Positions 1 to 8,106 of a stretch of DNA of 35,718 nucleotides are shown one piece after another; the stretch's first letter is position 1; the number at the start of each line of letters is the position of its first letter. The position numbers were made by a program, and so were the translations under genes. The notes below the pieces were generated by a model. That model saw only the letters and a list, made by a program, of their open reading frames with translations, was not told the origin of the DNA and did not search any database. This DNA is from Kribbella turkmenica (GTDB lineage Bacteria > Actinomycetota > Actinomycetes > Propionibacteriales > Kribbellaceae): positions 1 through 35,718 of the forward strand of contig NZ_SMKR01000066.1 of assembly GCF_004348725.1 (NCBI RefSeq). Direction: 5' to 3'.

Positions 1-1086
1 GGCCGCCGACGCGTACAGCTGCGCCTTCAGGCTCCGCCGGGCCACGCCGAGCGCGCGCAGGCCGGCCGAGGCACCGGTGTAGAAACTGGCGAACATCACC
101 GACAAAGTGGCCGGCAGCAACAATGGTTCGGTGGCGTCCCAGACCTCACCGAGCACCGCATGCCCCCAGGCGTGCGGCATCGTAAGCACCAGCGTCATGC
201 CCCAGGCCAGCGCGGCCAGCGCCTGGGCGCTGCCGATCAGCAGGCAGAATCCCTTCAGCGCCCGCAGCGAACGACGCAGCATCCTGGCTGCCTCCGGCAC
301 TGCCACCAGACCGATACCGGACAGCACGATGAAGAACGGACCGAGCATCATCTCGGCGCCGCGGACGGTACCGACCGCGGCGACCCCGGCGAACGCGCCG
401 AGACCGTACATCTTCAACTGGTAGGCACCGCTGATGGTCACGTTCTCGGCGAGGTAGCGCAGACCGAGATCGCGATGCTCCCGGAGCCACCGCCGGGCCC
501 GGAACAACCTCGGGACGACGCCGGCCTGCAGACCGCTCACCAACGCGGCGAAGATTCCGGCCGCACCCCAGGCCAGGACGAACTTGGTGACGCTCGGGCC
601 GTCCTGCTTCGCCAGGTACAGCAGCGGCACCAGCGCGGTTGCCCAGGTGATGTCGCTGAGGAACGCCTTGCCGCCCTGACCCGAGGCGAAGAAGGCGAAC
701 CGCCAGCTGTCCTGCAGCATCAGTCCCGGCAGCACCACGCCCAGCGCGATGAACGCGGCGCCGGGTCTGCCGCCGAGCGCGGCACCGACCACGGCACAGA
801 TCGCGCCGGTCGCCAGGCCGACCGCGATCGCCATCCCGGACGAGCTGGCCACCGCCGCCTTCCAGACCGAGCGCGGTACACCGCTGAAACGCACGGCCAG
901 CGGATCGGTGGCCAGGCCGCGCGAGATGTTGACCACTACCCCGTACGTCACCCAGGCCAGGCTGAACGCGCCGAACTCCAGAGCGCCCAGCGACCGCGCG
1001 ACGACGATGCCGACCACGAAGCTGACCAGGCTGGTCACAGCCTGGTCAGCGAGTCCCCAGGTAACGCGGCGCAGCACCCCTCTCAT
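1..1086 (-). CDS. Wzx-like polysaccharide flippase, 3' end outside window
   Basis: This gene reads leftwards from an ATG at 1086 and is still open at base 1, so only the first 362 residues are visible. The product is very hydrophobic, with repeated 18-22 residue apolar stretches separated by short basic loops. It opens with a short basic amphipathic start (MRGVLRRVTWGLADQ) followed by a first membrane segment containing VVGIVVARSLG, which is the usual N-terminal layout of Wzx/MATE-type lipid-linked oligosaccharide flippases. The family moves undecaprenyl-PP-linked repeat units across the membrane. It is the last gene of the left arm, and the upstream 54-codon ORF stops 8 bases before it, so it is probably co-transcribed. 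An oligosaccharide exporter is the best reading; the exact substrate cannot be told from sequence, and an O-antigen polymerase is less likely. Confidence 0.75.
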   Translation of the reverse strand, partial: MRGVLRRVTWGLADQAVTSLVSFVVGIVVARSLGALEFGAFSLAWVTYGVVVNISRGLATDPLAVRFSGVPRSVWKAAVASSSGMAIAVGLATGAICAVVGAALGGRPGAAFIALGVVLPGLMLQDSWRFAFFASGQGGKAFLSDITWATALVPLLYLAKQDGPSVTKFVLAWGAAGIFAALVSGLQAGVVPRLFRARRWLREHRDLGLRYLAENVTISGAYQLKMYGLGAFAGVAAVGTVRGAEMMLGPFFIVLSGIGLVAVPEAARMLRRSLRALKGFCLLIGSAQALAALAWGMTLVLTMPHAWGHAVLGEVWDATEPLLLPATLSVMFASFYTGASAGLRALGVARRSLKAQLYASAA

Positions 1087-1094
1087 GGTCGGAC

Positions 1095-1259
1095 CTACGA
1101 CTCTGTCCGGGCGGGCACCACGATGAGATACGTGGCGCCCGAGCCGTCACCGGCACCGCCCAACTGCCCTGTGGCACTGGCGGTCACCACCACGGGCGGC
1201 GCGAAGAAGGCGGCCAGGCCGGCTCCTGCAGGCAGAGGTGGCTTCGTCGATCCGCTCAC
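1095..1259 (-). CDS. Small 54-aa ORF coupled between methyltransferase and flippase
   Basis: A GTG at 1259-1257 overlaps the TGA of the upstream methyltransferase in the GTGA arrangement used by many true gene pairs in this window. The frame stays open for 54 codons and stops with TAG at 1097-1095, only 8 bases before the flippase ATG, so it fills the gap almost exactly. About 78 percent of its third codon positions are G or C. It has a mid-region apolar stretch (GLAAFFAPPVVVTA) and a C-terminus (GATYLIVVPAR) that faintly recalls the end of the C-methyltransferase encoded at 2048-3169 (GATYLVPLPEP). I do not recognise a family. It could be a small membrane or accessory peptide, a decayed gene end, or chance. 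Confidence 0.4.
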   Translation of the reverse strand: MSGSTKPPLPAGAGLAAFFAPPVVVTASATGQLGGAGDGSGATYLIVVPARTES

Positions 1260-2005
1260 ACTGCGCTCCGCTGCACAGGAGGGAGCTCCTGGAGCTTCCA
1301 CAGGGCGAGTCGACTCGGATCGACGTCGCCGCCGTCCGGGAAGGACTCGACCGGTTCGGGAAACTCGAAGGGCGGGAGGCGAAGATTCAATCGCCGCCAG
1401 TTCCTGCCGGTGAACTGGTTCCGGTTGCGGTCGACGTACGGATAGGTGTTGACCAGCAGCCAGGTTGCACCGGTGGCGCGGAAGTTCTCCAAAATCAGCG
1501 CCGCGTCCTGGAACGAGACATGCACGAGGCAATCCCGGCACAGGATCACGTCGGCTCGAGGCAGCTCCTCGCGGGTCAGGTCAGCAACAGCAAAGTGCCG
1601 GTGCGCGTCGCCGAAGCGCCGCCGGTTCTCCATGATCACGCTCGGCACGATGTCCACACCGTGGTAGTCCCGCACCGGAAGTTCGACCTGACGCATCCAG
1701 TTCAGGTCGCCGCACGGCGCGTCGAGCAACGACGTTGCGCCGAGGCGCGTCAGAAGCTCAGGCAGCTGCCGGCGGATGTCGACGGTGGCGCGCAACTCAG
1801 ATCCCGTACCGGACCCCGACTCCCCGCTGTCCCATCCCGCCGTCTCATAGACCTGGGTGAACAAAGCCTCCCGCGAGGTGACCTGCCACCTCAGGCGGTG
1901 GATCAACGCCACCCTGGCCATCGCGCCACGAAGAGGCCGGAGCACACCTCGTAGCCCCGACGAGCCGCGCAGGACCCTTGCGACAGACGAAACCGGCAAT
2001 GTCAT
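1256..2005 (-). CDS. SAM-dependent class I methyltransferase
   Basis: This 249-residue protein carries a clear class I motif I, LLDAPCGDLNWM, around residues 92-103, followed by an acidic residue at the end of strand 2 (YHGVDIVPS) and a motif with DVILCRDCLVHV near residue 150. These are features of a Rossmann-fold S-adenosylmethionine methyltransferase. The APCGD/NWM variant is seen in a family of methyltransferases found in polysaccharide and glycan clusters. The N-terminal 40 residues are basic and may be a membrane-surface or partner-binding extension. The ATG at 2005 is preceded by a good ribosome site (GAGAGGAATCAAG). It lies between the second C-methyltransferase (42-base gap) and a small coupled ORF. 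It probably O- or N-methylates a sugar or glycan intermediate; the acceptor is unknown. Confidence 0.8.
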   Translation of the reverse strand: MTLPVSSVARVLRGSSGLRGVLRPLRGAMARVALIHRLRWQVTSREALFTQVYETAGWDSGESGSGTGSELRATVDIRRQLPELLTRLGATSLLDAPCGDLNWMRQVELPVRDYHGVDIVPSVIMENRRRFGDAHRHFAVADLTREELPRADVILCRDCLVHVSFQDAALILENFRATGATWLLVNTYPYVDRNRNQFTGRNWRRLNLRLPPFEFPEPVESFPDGGDVDPSRLALWKLQELPPVQRSAV

Positions 2006-2047
2006 CTTGATTCCTCTCGGCGAGCCATCCGAAGATCGGCTTCTCTG

Positions 2048-3169
2048 TCAACGCTTCATTTCGTGCGGCTCGGGTAGCGGGACGAGGTACGTCGCACCCC
2101 AGCCGCCACCGGCCTCCAGTTGGGCGATCACTTCGTCGGCGATGTCCCAGGTGAGCACGAGGACGACGTCCGGCCTCGCGGCGCGCAGTTCGTCGATCGG
2201 CCGGATCGGGACGCCGCAGCCCCCGGGGATCCGGCGACCGTGCTTGCCGGTGGCCATGTCGACCGTGAACGGCAGCAGGTCCGTGGTGACCTTGCTGAGG
2301 TCCAGCAGGACCGGCGCCTTCGAGGGCGCGCCGTACCCGAGCACGGTCCGGCCGGCGGCCTTATGGCGGGTGAGCTCGTCGTGCAGCACTCCGGCCGCGT
2401 GCCACGCGGCCTCCTGCAGGCTGCCGAGCTGGACCTCGTCGGCGATGCCGGCCGCGTCCTCGTCTGCCAGCACCACATCCACCGACGCATCCGGCTTGGC
2501 GTCCGCGGTGTGCCGCAGCATCACCATGAGGCTGCCGCCGAACATCTCGACCTGCTTCACCGACTCGACGGTCAGCCCGTGCAACGCCGCGACGTTCTGC
2601 AGCGCCCGCAGCGAGATGTACGACCAATGCCCGTGCCGGATGGTGTCGAACTGGTTGCCGACGAACAGCGGCAGCAGGTGGTGGAACTCCATCACCAGCA
2701 GGCCGCCCGGTGCCAGCCGGTCCGCGCGCAGCTTCAACAGCTCACCGAATGCGGGCTCGTGCACGATGCCGTGGACGTCCACGACCAGGTCGGCCTGTTC
2801 GCCGTCTTCGGCCGGCCGGCAGGCGGCGGCGTACAGGTGCTGCAGCCAGGAACCGCCGTGATGGCTGGCGAACTCGAACACCACGCCGCCGTTCAGCTCC
2901 GGATACTCGGCCAGGATCTCCTTCACCGACTTCTCGGCGTGCGCGATGCTGGTCGCCGACTCGACCGCCAGCGGCTCCTCCGGCAGCTGCGGCTCGACCG
3001 GACCGAGCTGGACCAGCGTGCAGTCTTGGCACAGCCAGAGCTCGAGCGGCCAGCGCGGGTCCGGTCCGGGTGTGTCCGCGGACGGGAAATAGTCGGCACA
3101 CGGCTGCGCCCCGATGTCCACCACCGGTACGACGTTCTCCCCCGCGCACCCTCGGCACTTGAAGCTCAC
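2048..3169 (-). CDS. Divergent sugar C-methyltransferase-like protein (possible pseudoenzyme)
   Basis: I chose the GTG at 3169 over the ATG at 3190 because GGAGGGGG lies just upstream; this gives 373 residues. The N-terminus has the zinc-binding cysteines of the family (C5xxC8 and C47xxC50), the middle is a SAM-dependent methyltransferase fold, and the C-terminus has the GYGAPSKAPVLL segment of the Methyltransf_14-type domain. This is the NovU/TylC3/TcaB9-like architecture that C-methylates 4-keto-deoxy sugars. Two hallmark sites are altered. The SAM-binding ExxSNDG, intact in the paralogue at 4761-6005, is here EFASHHG (residues 99-105), and the catalytic YHEH is RHGH (178-181). It may be inactive, structural, or use a different substrate. 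It lies 36 bases downstream of the PIG-L gene, across a short direct repeat. Confidence 0.78.
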   Translation of the reverse strand: MSFKCRGCAGENVVPVVDIGAQPCADYFPSADTPGPDPRWPLELWLCQDCTLVQLGPVEPQLPEEPLAVESATSIAHAEKSVKEILAEYPELNGGVVFEFASHHGGSWLQHLYAAACRPAEDGEQADLVVDVHGIVHEPAFGELLKLRADRLAPGGLLVMEFHHLLPLFVGNQFDTIRHGHWSYISLRALQNVAALHGLTVESVKQVEMFGGSLMVMLRHTADAKPDASVDVVLADEDAAGIADEVQLGSLQEAAWHAAGVLHDELTRHKAAGRTVLGYGAPSKAPVLLDLSKVTTDLLPFTVDMATGKHGRRIPGGCGVPIRPIDELRAARPDVVLVLTWDIADEVIAQLEAGGGWGATYLVPLPEPHEMKR

Positions 3170-3183
3170 TGGACCCCCTCCGG

Positions 3184-3213
3184 TCACCATGCAGTCACCA
3201 TGCAGTCACCATG
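3184..3213. repeat. 11-bp tandem direct repeat, about 2.7 copies
   Basis: The unit tcaccatgcag occurs perfectly at 3184-3194 and 3195-3205, and its first eight bases recur at 3206-3213. The last partial copy contains the stop codon of the PIG-L gene, and the repeats run up to the ribosome-binding site of the next gene. It is most simply explained by replication slippage, which may have lengthened the space between the two genes. Confidence 0.85.
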
Positions 3214-3871
3214 TCAATGTCGCCTTGGCCGTGGTGAACGCCTCCGCGTACTGCGCCCGGCACTCCATCCCGCGCAGCCGGGCCAGCCCGGCGAAGACCT
3301 CTTCGTCGAACCAGTCGTGCGGAACCTGGGACGGGTAGGCCTTGTGCAGCCGGGTGATCTTCTCCCGCAGCTGCTCCTCGGTCAGGTCGACGTACAGCCA
3401 CGGCCGGCTGAAGTCGCCGTCCCACTTGGGGATCTCGTAGTGCAGCACCAGATGGTCCCGCCACACCGTCGGCGCCAGTTCGGCGATCAGCCGGTGGTCC
3501 TGGTGCGCGTCGGTGCGACTCGGCGCCAGCACCAGGTCGGGGCGGCGGCCGCCGGGTGCCTGCGCACCCCGAGCCGTTGCCTCGAGCAACTCCTTGGTCT
3601 CGTTCCAGTACGACGGCAGCCGACCGTCCGGCAGCTCGGCCGAGGTCACGGTCACCTCGCACTCCGGCAGGAACAACTCCGCCGCCCGGCGGGCCTCGTC
3701 GAGCCGGAGCGGACTGCCGGTCGCGATCACGAACTCGGCGGTCAGCTCCGGCACCGACTCGGCCAGCTTGAGCAGCGTGCCGCCGCAGCCGATCTCGATG
3801 TCGTCCGGGTGAGCGCCAACAGCCACCAGGTGGACCGGGCGCTCGATCAGACCGAGCTGGAACGGCAGCAT
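3206..3871 (-). CDS. PIG-L family N-acetyl sugar deacetylase
   Basis: The 221-residue product has the two metal-binding motifs of the PIG-L/MshB (LmbE-like) zinc hydrolases: AHPDD near residues 20-24 and the second-site motif DAHQDH around residues 119-124. Family members remove the acetyl group from N-acetylglucosamine-type sugars or sugar conjugates. All metal ligands I can see are intact. The ATG at 3871 overlaps the TGA of the cytidylyltransferase gene (TGATG), so translation is very likely coupled. In this operon it may deacetylate an amino sugar before a later transfer or methylation. It lacks a visible signal peptide, so it should act in the cytoplasm on a nucleotide- or lipid-linked sugar. 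Confidence 0.85.
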   Translation of the reverse strand: MLPFQLGLIERPVHLVAVGAHPDDIEIGCGGTLLKLAESVPELTAEFVIATGSPLRLDEARRAAELFLPECEVTVTSAELPDGRLPSYWNETKELLEATARGAQAPGGRRPDLVLAPSRTDAHQDHRLIAELAPTVWRDHLVLHYEIPKWDGDFSRPWLYVDLTEEQLREKITRLHKAYPSQVPHDWFDEEVFAGLARLRGMECRAQYAEAFTTAKATLTW

Positions 3872-4728
3872 CAGATCGCCACCACCATGGGGGCGTCGTC
3901 ACCGGGCAGGTCGAGCGGCTTCTCCAGCACCTGCGAACGCTGCTGCCGGGCCTCGTGGCTCCACAGCGCCCACGGCTTCTTGCCGGAGCGGTACAGCTCC
4001 TCGAGCTGGCTGCGCTCCTTCAGGGTGTCCATCGGCGCCCAGAAACCGTGGTGCGGGATGGCTTCCAGCCGGCGCATCGCGGACAGCCGCGGGAACGCGT
4101 CGCCGACGAGGTCCTCGTCCTCGTGCAGGACGTCGAAGATCTCCTTCTTCAAGACGAAGTACCCGCCGTTGATCCAGACGTTCAGGTCGGCGGCCGACCG
4201 CAGTCCGGTGATCCGGGCGTCGGTGCCGAACTCGACCACGTGGAAGGACGCCTGCGGCGGCACCGCGAGCAGGCTAGCGGTGATGTCGCTGGTCATCACG
4301 TGGTCGACGATCTTGTCCATCGGCGCGTCGGTGAGCACGTCGCCGTAGTTCGCCAGGAACGCGTCGTCGTCCTCCAGGTACGGCCGGACCCGGCGCAGGC
4401 GCTCACCGATCGAGGTGTCGATCCCGGTGTCGACGAAGGTGATCTTCCACTCGTTGATGTCGGAGTCGAGCAGCTCGATTCGCTGCCCGCCCTTGGTCAT
4501 CACGAAGTCGTTGGAGACCGTCTCCTCGTAGCGCAGGAAGTACTCCTTCACCGCGGAGCCGCCGAATCCCAGGCACAGGATGAACTCGGTGTGCCCGAAG
4601 TGGGCGTAGTACCGCATCACGTGCCACAGGACCGGCCGGTCGCCGATCGTCATCATCGGCTTCGGTGCGGAGTCCACCCCGCTGCGCATCCGCAGCCCGA
4701 ACCCCCCACAGAAGATCACGACCTTCAT
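3871..4728 (-). CDS. Glucose-1-phosphate cytidylyltransferase-like nucleotidyltransferase
   Basis: The 285-residue product starts MKVVIFCGGFGLRMR, matching the N-terminal nucleotide-binding loop of sugar-1-phosphate nucleotidyltransferases, followed by KPMMTIGDRPVLWH. The segment DTLKERSQLEELYRSGKKPW at the C-terminus is typical of RfbF/DdhA glucose-1-phosphate cytidylyltransferases, which make CDP-glucose from CTP. YGD near residues 130-132 should hold the metal-binding aspartate. The start at 4728 has GGGAGGG upstream; an in-frame GTG/ATG extension to 4857 would overlap the preceding gene and looks non-coding. The product enters the CDP-sugar branch with the epimerase and C-methyltransferases. 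No CDP-glucose 4,6-dehydratase is visible in the window, so the pathway is incomplete here. Confidence 0.87.
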   Translation of the reverse strand: MKVVIFCGGFGLRMRSGVDSAPKPMMTIGDRPVLWHVMRYYAHFGHTEFILCLGFGGSAVKEYFLRYEETVSNDFVMTKGGQRIELLDSDINEWKITFVDTGIDTSIGERLRRVRPYLEDDDAFLANYGDVLTDAPMDKIVDHVMTSDITASLLAVPPQASFHVVEFGTDARITGLRSAADLNVWINGGYFVLKKEIFDVLHEDEDLVGDAFPRLSAMRRLEAIPHHGFWAPMDTLKERSQLEELYRSGKKPWALWSHEARQQRSQVLEKPLDLPGDDAPMVVAI

Positions 4729-4760
4729 TGACTGTCCCTCCCCCACAACCGCTGTCGTTT

Positions 4761-6005
4761 TCAGATCACTTCGAGGCGCGGGATCGGGACGACGAACTTC
4801 GCGCCCCACTCCCGTGCGTAGGCCAACTGGTGGACGATCTCCTCGCGCAGGTTCCACGGCAGGATCACGATGTAGTCCGGCCGTGCCTCGGCCAGCCGCT
4901 CCGGCGCGTGGATCGGGATGTGCGTGCCGGGCAGGAACATGCCGTGTTTGTGCGGGCTGCGGTCGACCGTGAACGCCAGCAGGTCCTCGCGGATGCCGCA
5001 GTGGTTCAGCAGCGTGTTGCCCTTGCCGGGAGCGCCGTACCCGGCGACCGACTTGCCGGCGCGCTGAGCCTGGACCAGGAACTCCAGCAGCTCGGCCTTG
5101 ATCGTGAAGACCTCGCGCGCGAAGCCCGCGTGCCCTTCGACCGTGTGCAGCCCGGCGTCGGCCTCGTCCTGCAGGACCTTCAGCACGAGTTCAGAAGGCT
5201 CCCCCGCCGTCGCTGCAGGTGCGTCCATGGGCTGCGACATCAGCCGCAGCGAACCGCCGTGGCTGGCCAGTTCCTGGACGTCGACCACCTTCAGGCCGGC
5301 CTTCTCCAGCGCCAGCGCGGCCGTCTTCAGCGTCAGGTACTGGTAGTGCTCGTGGTAGATCGTGTCGTACTGACGCCGCTCGATCAGCCGGAGCAGGTGC
5401 GGGAACTCCAGCGACACCAGGCCGTCGTCCTTCACCAGCGCCCGCAGGCCCTTGGCGAAGTCGACGATGTCCGGCACGTGCGCGAACACGTTGTTGCCGA
5501 CGACAAGGTCGGCCCTGCCGTGCCGCGCGGCCGCGTCGGTACCGGTCTCCTCGCCGAGGAAGTAGCTCTCGGTCCGGATGCCCTTCTCGTTGGCGATCGC
5601 CGCGATGTTCCCGGCCGGCTCGATGCCGAGCACGGGGATACCGAGGGCGACGGCGTGCTGCAGCAGATAGCCGTCGTTGCTGGCCGCCTCGACGATCAGG
5701 CTCTCGGCACCGAGGTCCAGCCGCTCCTGCATGTCGACCACGAACCGGCGGGCGTGCTCCACCCAGCTGGTCGAGTACGACGAGAAGTACAGGTAGTCGC
5801 TGAACACGTCGTCGGCCGCGACGTACGCCGGCAGCTGGACGAGCAGGCAGTTGTCGCAGATGCGGACGTGCAGCGGGTAGAAGGTCTCACCGCTGTCGAG
5901 CTGGTCGGCCCGCAGGTAGCTCTCACACGGCGGCGACATCCCCAGGTCGACGAACGTACGGGTCAACGGCTCGCCACACAGGCGGCAGGCGACTGATACC
6001 CCCAT
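4761..6005 (-). CDS. Sugar C-methyltransferase (NovU/TylC3-like), intact motifs
   Basis: This 414-residue protein has the full three-part layout of sugar C-methyltransferases: an N-terminal zinc site (C7xxC10 and C50xxC53), a SAM-binding domain with EAASNDG at 106-112, and a C-terminal domain with GYGAPGKGNTLLN. The catalytic YHEH motif is intact at 217-220. The family adds a methyl carbon to C3 (or C5) of a 4-keto-2,6- or 6-deoxy nucleotide sugar in antibiotic and LPS branched-sugar pathways. Its ATG overlaps the TGA of the epimerase gene (TGATG), so the two enzymes are probably made together. The intact motifs contrast with the altered paralogue at 2048-3169. Confidence 0.9.
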   Translation of the reverse strand: MGVSVACRLCGEPLTRTFVDLGMSPPCESYLRADQLDSGETFYPLHVRICDNCLLVQLPAYVAADDVFSDYLYFSSYSTSWVEHARRFVVDMQERLDLGAESLIVEAASNDGYLLQHAVALGIPVLGIEPAGNIAAIANEKGIRTESYFLGEETGTDAAARHGRADLVVGNNVFAHVPDIVDFAKGLRALVKDDGLVSLEFPHLLRLIERRQYDTIYHEHYQYLTLKTAALALEKAGLKVVDVQELASHGGSLRLMSQPMDAPAATAGEPSELVLKVLQDEADAGLHTVEGHAGFAREVFTIKAELLEFLVQAQRAGKSVAGYGAPGKGNTLLNHCGIREDLLAFTVDRSPHKHGMFLPGTHIPIHAPERLAEARPDYIVILPWNLREEIVHQLAYAREWGAKFVVPIPRLEVI

Positions 6006-7099
6006 CAGTGCTTCTCCTCGACTGAGTCGGTGGTGACGAACAGTGCGTCCCCGGGACCCGGGAACTGGTCGTCGGTCTGCCGGCGGAGCTGGTCGTCGAC
6101 CAGGCCCGCGGACAGCAGTTGCTGGATCCGGCGCAGCCGGACGAACTGGGCGGAGTCGAAGTCCGCCTGGGTCAGGCCGTGCCGCTGGTACGCGGCGGCG
6201 AGCTCGTCGACACCCTTGCGCACCGTCCACTGCAGCCTGAGGTCCGGGAAGGTGTCCTCGAGCTTGCCGAAGTCGACCTTGTAGTTGCGCAGGTCCGGGC
6301 CGGCGCCGTCGGCGATCGACAGGGCCGAGCCGGGCACGGCGTCGCGGACCATCTCGGCGATGTCGCGGACCTGGACGACGTCCTCGGACCGGCCGACGTT
6401 GAAGGCCTCGTCGTGGATCACCTCGCGCGGCGACTCGAGCACCGTCAGGAACGCCCGGCTGATGTCCTCGATGTGCACCAGCGGCCGCCACGGGGTGCCG
6501 TCGCTCTCCAGCCGGACCTGGCCGCTGGTCATCGCGATCGCGGTCAGGTTGTTCACCACGATGTCGAGCCGCAGCCGGGTCGAGGCGCCGTACGCGGTCG
6601 CGTTCCGCAGGTACGTCGGGCTGAAGTTGTCGTCGGCGAGCTTGGACAGCTCCTTCTCGGCCAGCGCCTTGGTCTCGCCGTACGGCGTCACCGGGAACAT
6701 CTCGGCGTCCTCGGCGACCGCCTCGGAGCCGGCCGCGCCGTACAGGCTGCAGGACGAGGCGAACAGGAACCGCTCGACGCCGGCCTCCTTGGCCGCCTGG
6801 GCGACGTTCAGCGTGCCCTCGAGGTTGACCGAGTAGGTCGCCTCCTTGTTCAGGTGACCGAGCGGGTCGTTGGACAGCGCGGCCAGGCAGACGACGGCGT
6901 CGTACCCGCCGAGCTCGGCCGAGGTGACGTCGCGCATGTCGCGCGGCTTCCGGGAGCCGATCGGGTCCGGCCCGCCGAGCAGGTCGCAGCCCTCGTACAG
7001 CCCGGTGTCCAGACCGTCCACCTGGTGCCCGGCGTCCCGCAGGAACGGCACCATCACCGCACCGATGTACCCGCGATCCCCGGTGACCAGAACTCTCAT
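6005..7099 (-). CDS. NAD-dependent epimerase/dehydratase (extended SDR)
   Basis: The 364-residue product begins MRVLVTGDRGYIG, the GxxGxxG nucleotide-binding loop of extended short-chain dehydrogenases. The catalytic YxxxK appears as YGETK, with an upstream SSCSLYG serine region. Members epimerise, dehydrate or reduce nucleotide sugars. The start at 7099 has GGAGGAG at good spacing; the in-frame ATG at 7165 lacks one. It is the first gene of the left arm, so its promoter should lie in 7100-7250. Next to a C-methyltransferase and a cytidylyltransferase it most likely works on a CDP-sugar, either as the missing 4,6-dehydratase function or as a later reductase/epimerase. Sequence alone does not decide between these. 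Confidence 0.85.
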   Translation of the reverse strand: MRVLVTGDRGYIGAVMVPFLRDAGHQVDGLDTGLYEGCDLLGGPDPIGSRKPRDMRDVTSAELGGYDAVVCLAALSNDPLGHLNKEATYSVNLEGTLNVAQAAKEAGVERFLFASSCSLYGAAGSEAVAEDAEMFPVTPYGETKALAEKELSKLADDNFSPTYLRNATAYGASTRLRLDIVVNNLTAIAMTSGQVRLESDGTPWRPLVHIEDISRAFLTVLESPREVIHDEAFNVGRSEDVVQVRDIAEMVRDAVPGSALSIADGAGPDLRNYKVDFGKLEDTFPDLRLQWTVRKGVDELAAAYQRHGLTQADFDSAQFVRLRRIQQLLSAGLVDDQLRRQTDDQFPGPGDALFVTTDSVEEKH

Positions 7100-7235
7100 C
7101 CGCCCGCTCCTCCGCTCGGCTCCGTCGTCGCTAGAACAGATCACCGAGCCGGCGCCGTGATACACACGGACGGAATTCGAGTTCGCGGCAGCTGAGTTCG
7201 ATCGACCTCAGAGCGACCCTGCGCGCAAGCGGTAC

Positions 7236-7978
7236 TCACCGCTCGCGCGATGGCTTACCTTCAGGGCGGTCGGTCCGACGCACACTCGCCTTCGGTGAGC
7301 TCGACGGCCTGGGCGTCGTGATTCCAGCCGCTGCACTCTCGCGGGCGAGTTGCTCCAGCACGTCCCGCGGCATCGGCAGTCGACGCGTGGTGGTCTGTAC
7401 CCCTTGCTGCTGAGGGCCTCGTCCGCGATACCGGCCGGCTCGTCGCTGCGACGGTCGAATGTCACGACCTGCCGGCCCGCAGAGCCTTCTGGTCCACGAC
7501 CACCCGGCCGTTCTCGACCTTCGGCGGCGGAGTGAACTCGCGGTGGATCAGCCGGTGCGACGGCCTGGGACGCTCGCTCGTCGCCGCCGTTGTCGAAGAC
7601 CTCCACCTTGATCTCGACGGCATCCCTGAGATTCTGGGACGACGGACCGTAGCCGAGCTGCCTGCCGATGTAGTCGCCCTCGCGTAGCGCCATCACGCCT
7701 TCCGGAAGGCCGCGAACTCTCTGCCGGCGGCGCTGGTCTTGTCGCGCTGCCATGCCTCGTACAGCCGATCGACGAAGAAGACCGGCAGGACCTCGCCGGA
7801 GCCGAAGAGCTCCCGGATGCGGCCAAGAGTCCCGCCAACCGTCGCGGTGTGACTATCCGGACCCGCTCGCCGTTCGGCAGGTCGTACGAGGCTTCCATGA
7901 TCACTCCGATGTCGTGATGCCGAACACGTTCCGTGAAATCAGGATCGGTCCGTCCGGGTCCTCCCACCTGATCCTCAT
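7236..7978 (-). pseudogene. Frame-shifted remnant of unrecognised gene(s) between the divergent arms
   Basis: The 1-kb gap between the two operons is not simple promoter DNA. On the minus strand, short stretches with strongly G/C third positions follow one another in changing frames. They are: a start at 7978 (MRIRWEDPDGPIL...) stopping at 7901; a start at 7898 (MEASYDLPNGERVRI); a piece ending ...AAGREFAAFRKA with a stop at 7693-7695; a start at 7693 (MALREGDYIGRQLG...) that overlaps that stop as TGATG; a piece with REFTPPPKVENGRVVVDQ stopping at 7462; then TFDRRSDEPAGIADEALSSK; and finally RLPMPRDVLEQLARESA, stopping at 7236. The simplest reading is one or two decayed genes with several frameshifts. 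Some pieces could instead be separate tiny genes. I recognise no family. The rest of 7100-8106 holds the two promoter areas. Confidence 0.5.
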
Positions 7979-8106
7979 GGACAGCCCGAGTGGCGCGGGC
8001 CGATCAGATTCTTTCCGCCGCATGTATCAGAACGGTGTCGACGCTGCTCTCATGGGCGCTGCGACAAGCACGCGAACGTCTGTGTCATGAGCCTGTGGGG
8101 GGCGTT

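Noticed and set aside
2120..4348. A 742-codon plus-strand open frame across the PIG-L and C-methyltransferase genes
   Set aside because: It runs across three minus-strand genes with intact motifs and shows no domain of its own.
5998..6491. An N-terminal extension of the intact C-methyltransferase into the epimerase gene
   Set aside because: The extension is antisense-like basic sequence in another frame of the epimerase gene; the TGATG-coupled ATG at 6005 gives the family's normal N-terminus.
7990..8106. A longer start for the dehydrogenase upstream of 8107
   Set aside because: The extra residues show no similarity to the NAD-binding start and lie in the promoter area; the ATG at 8107 has a strong ribosome site.
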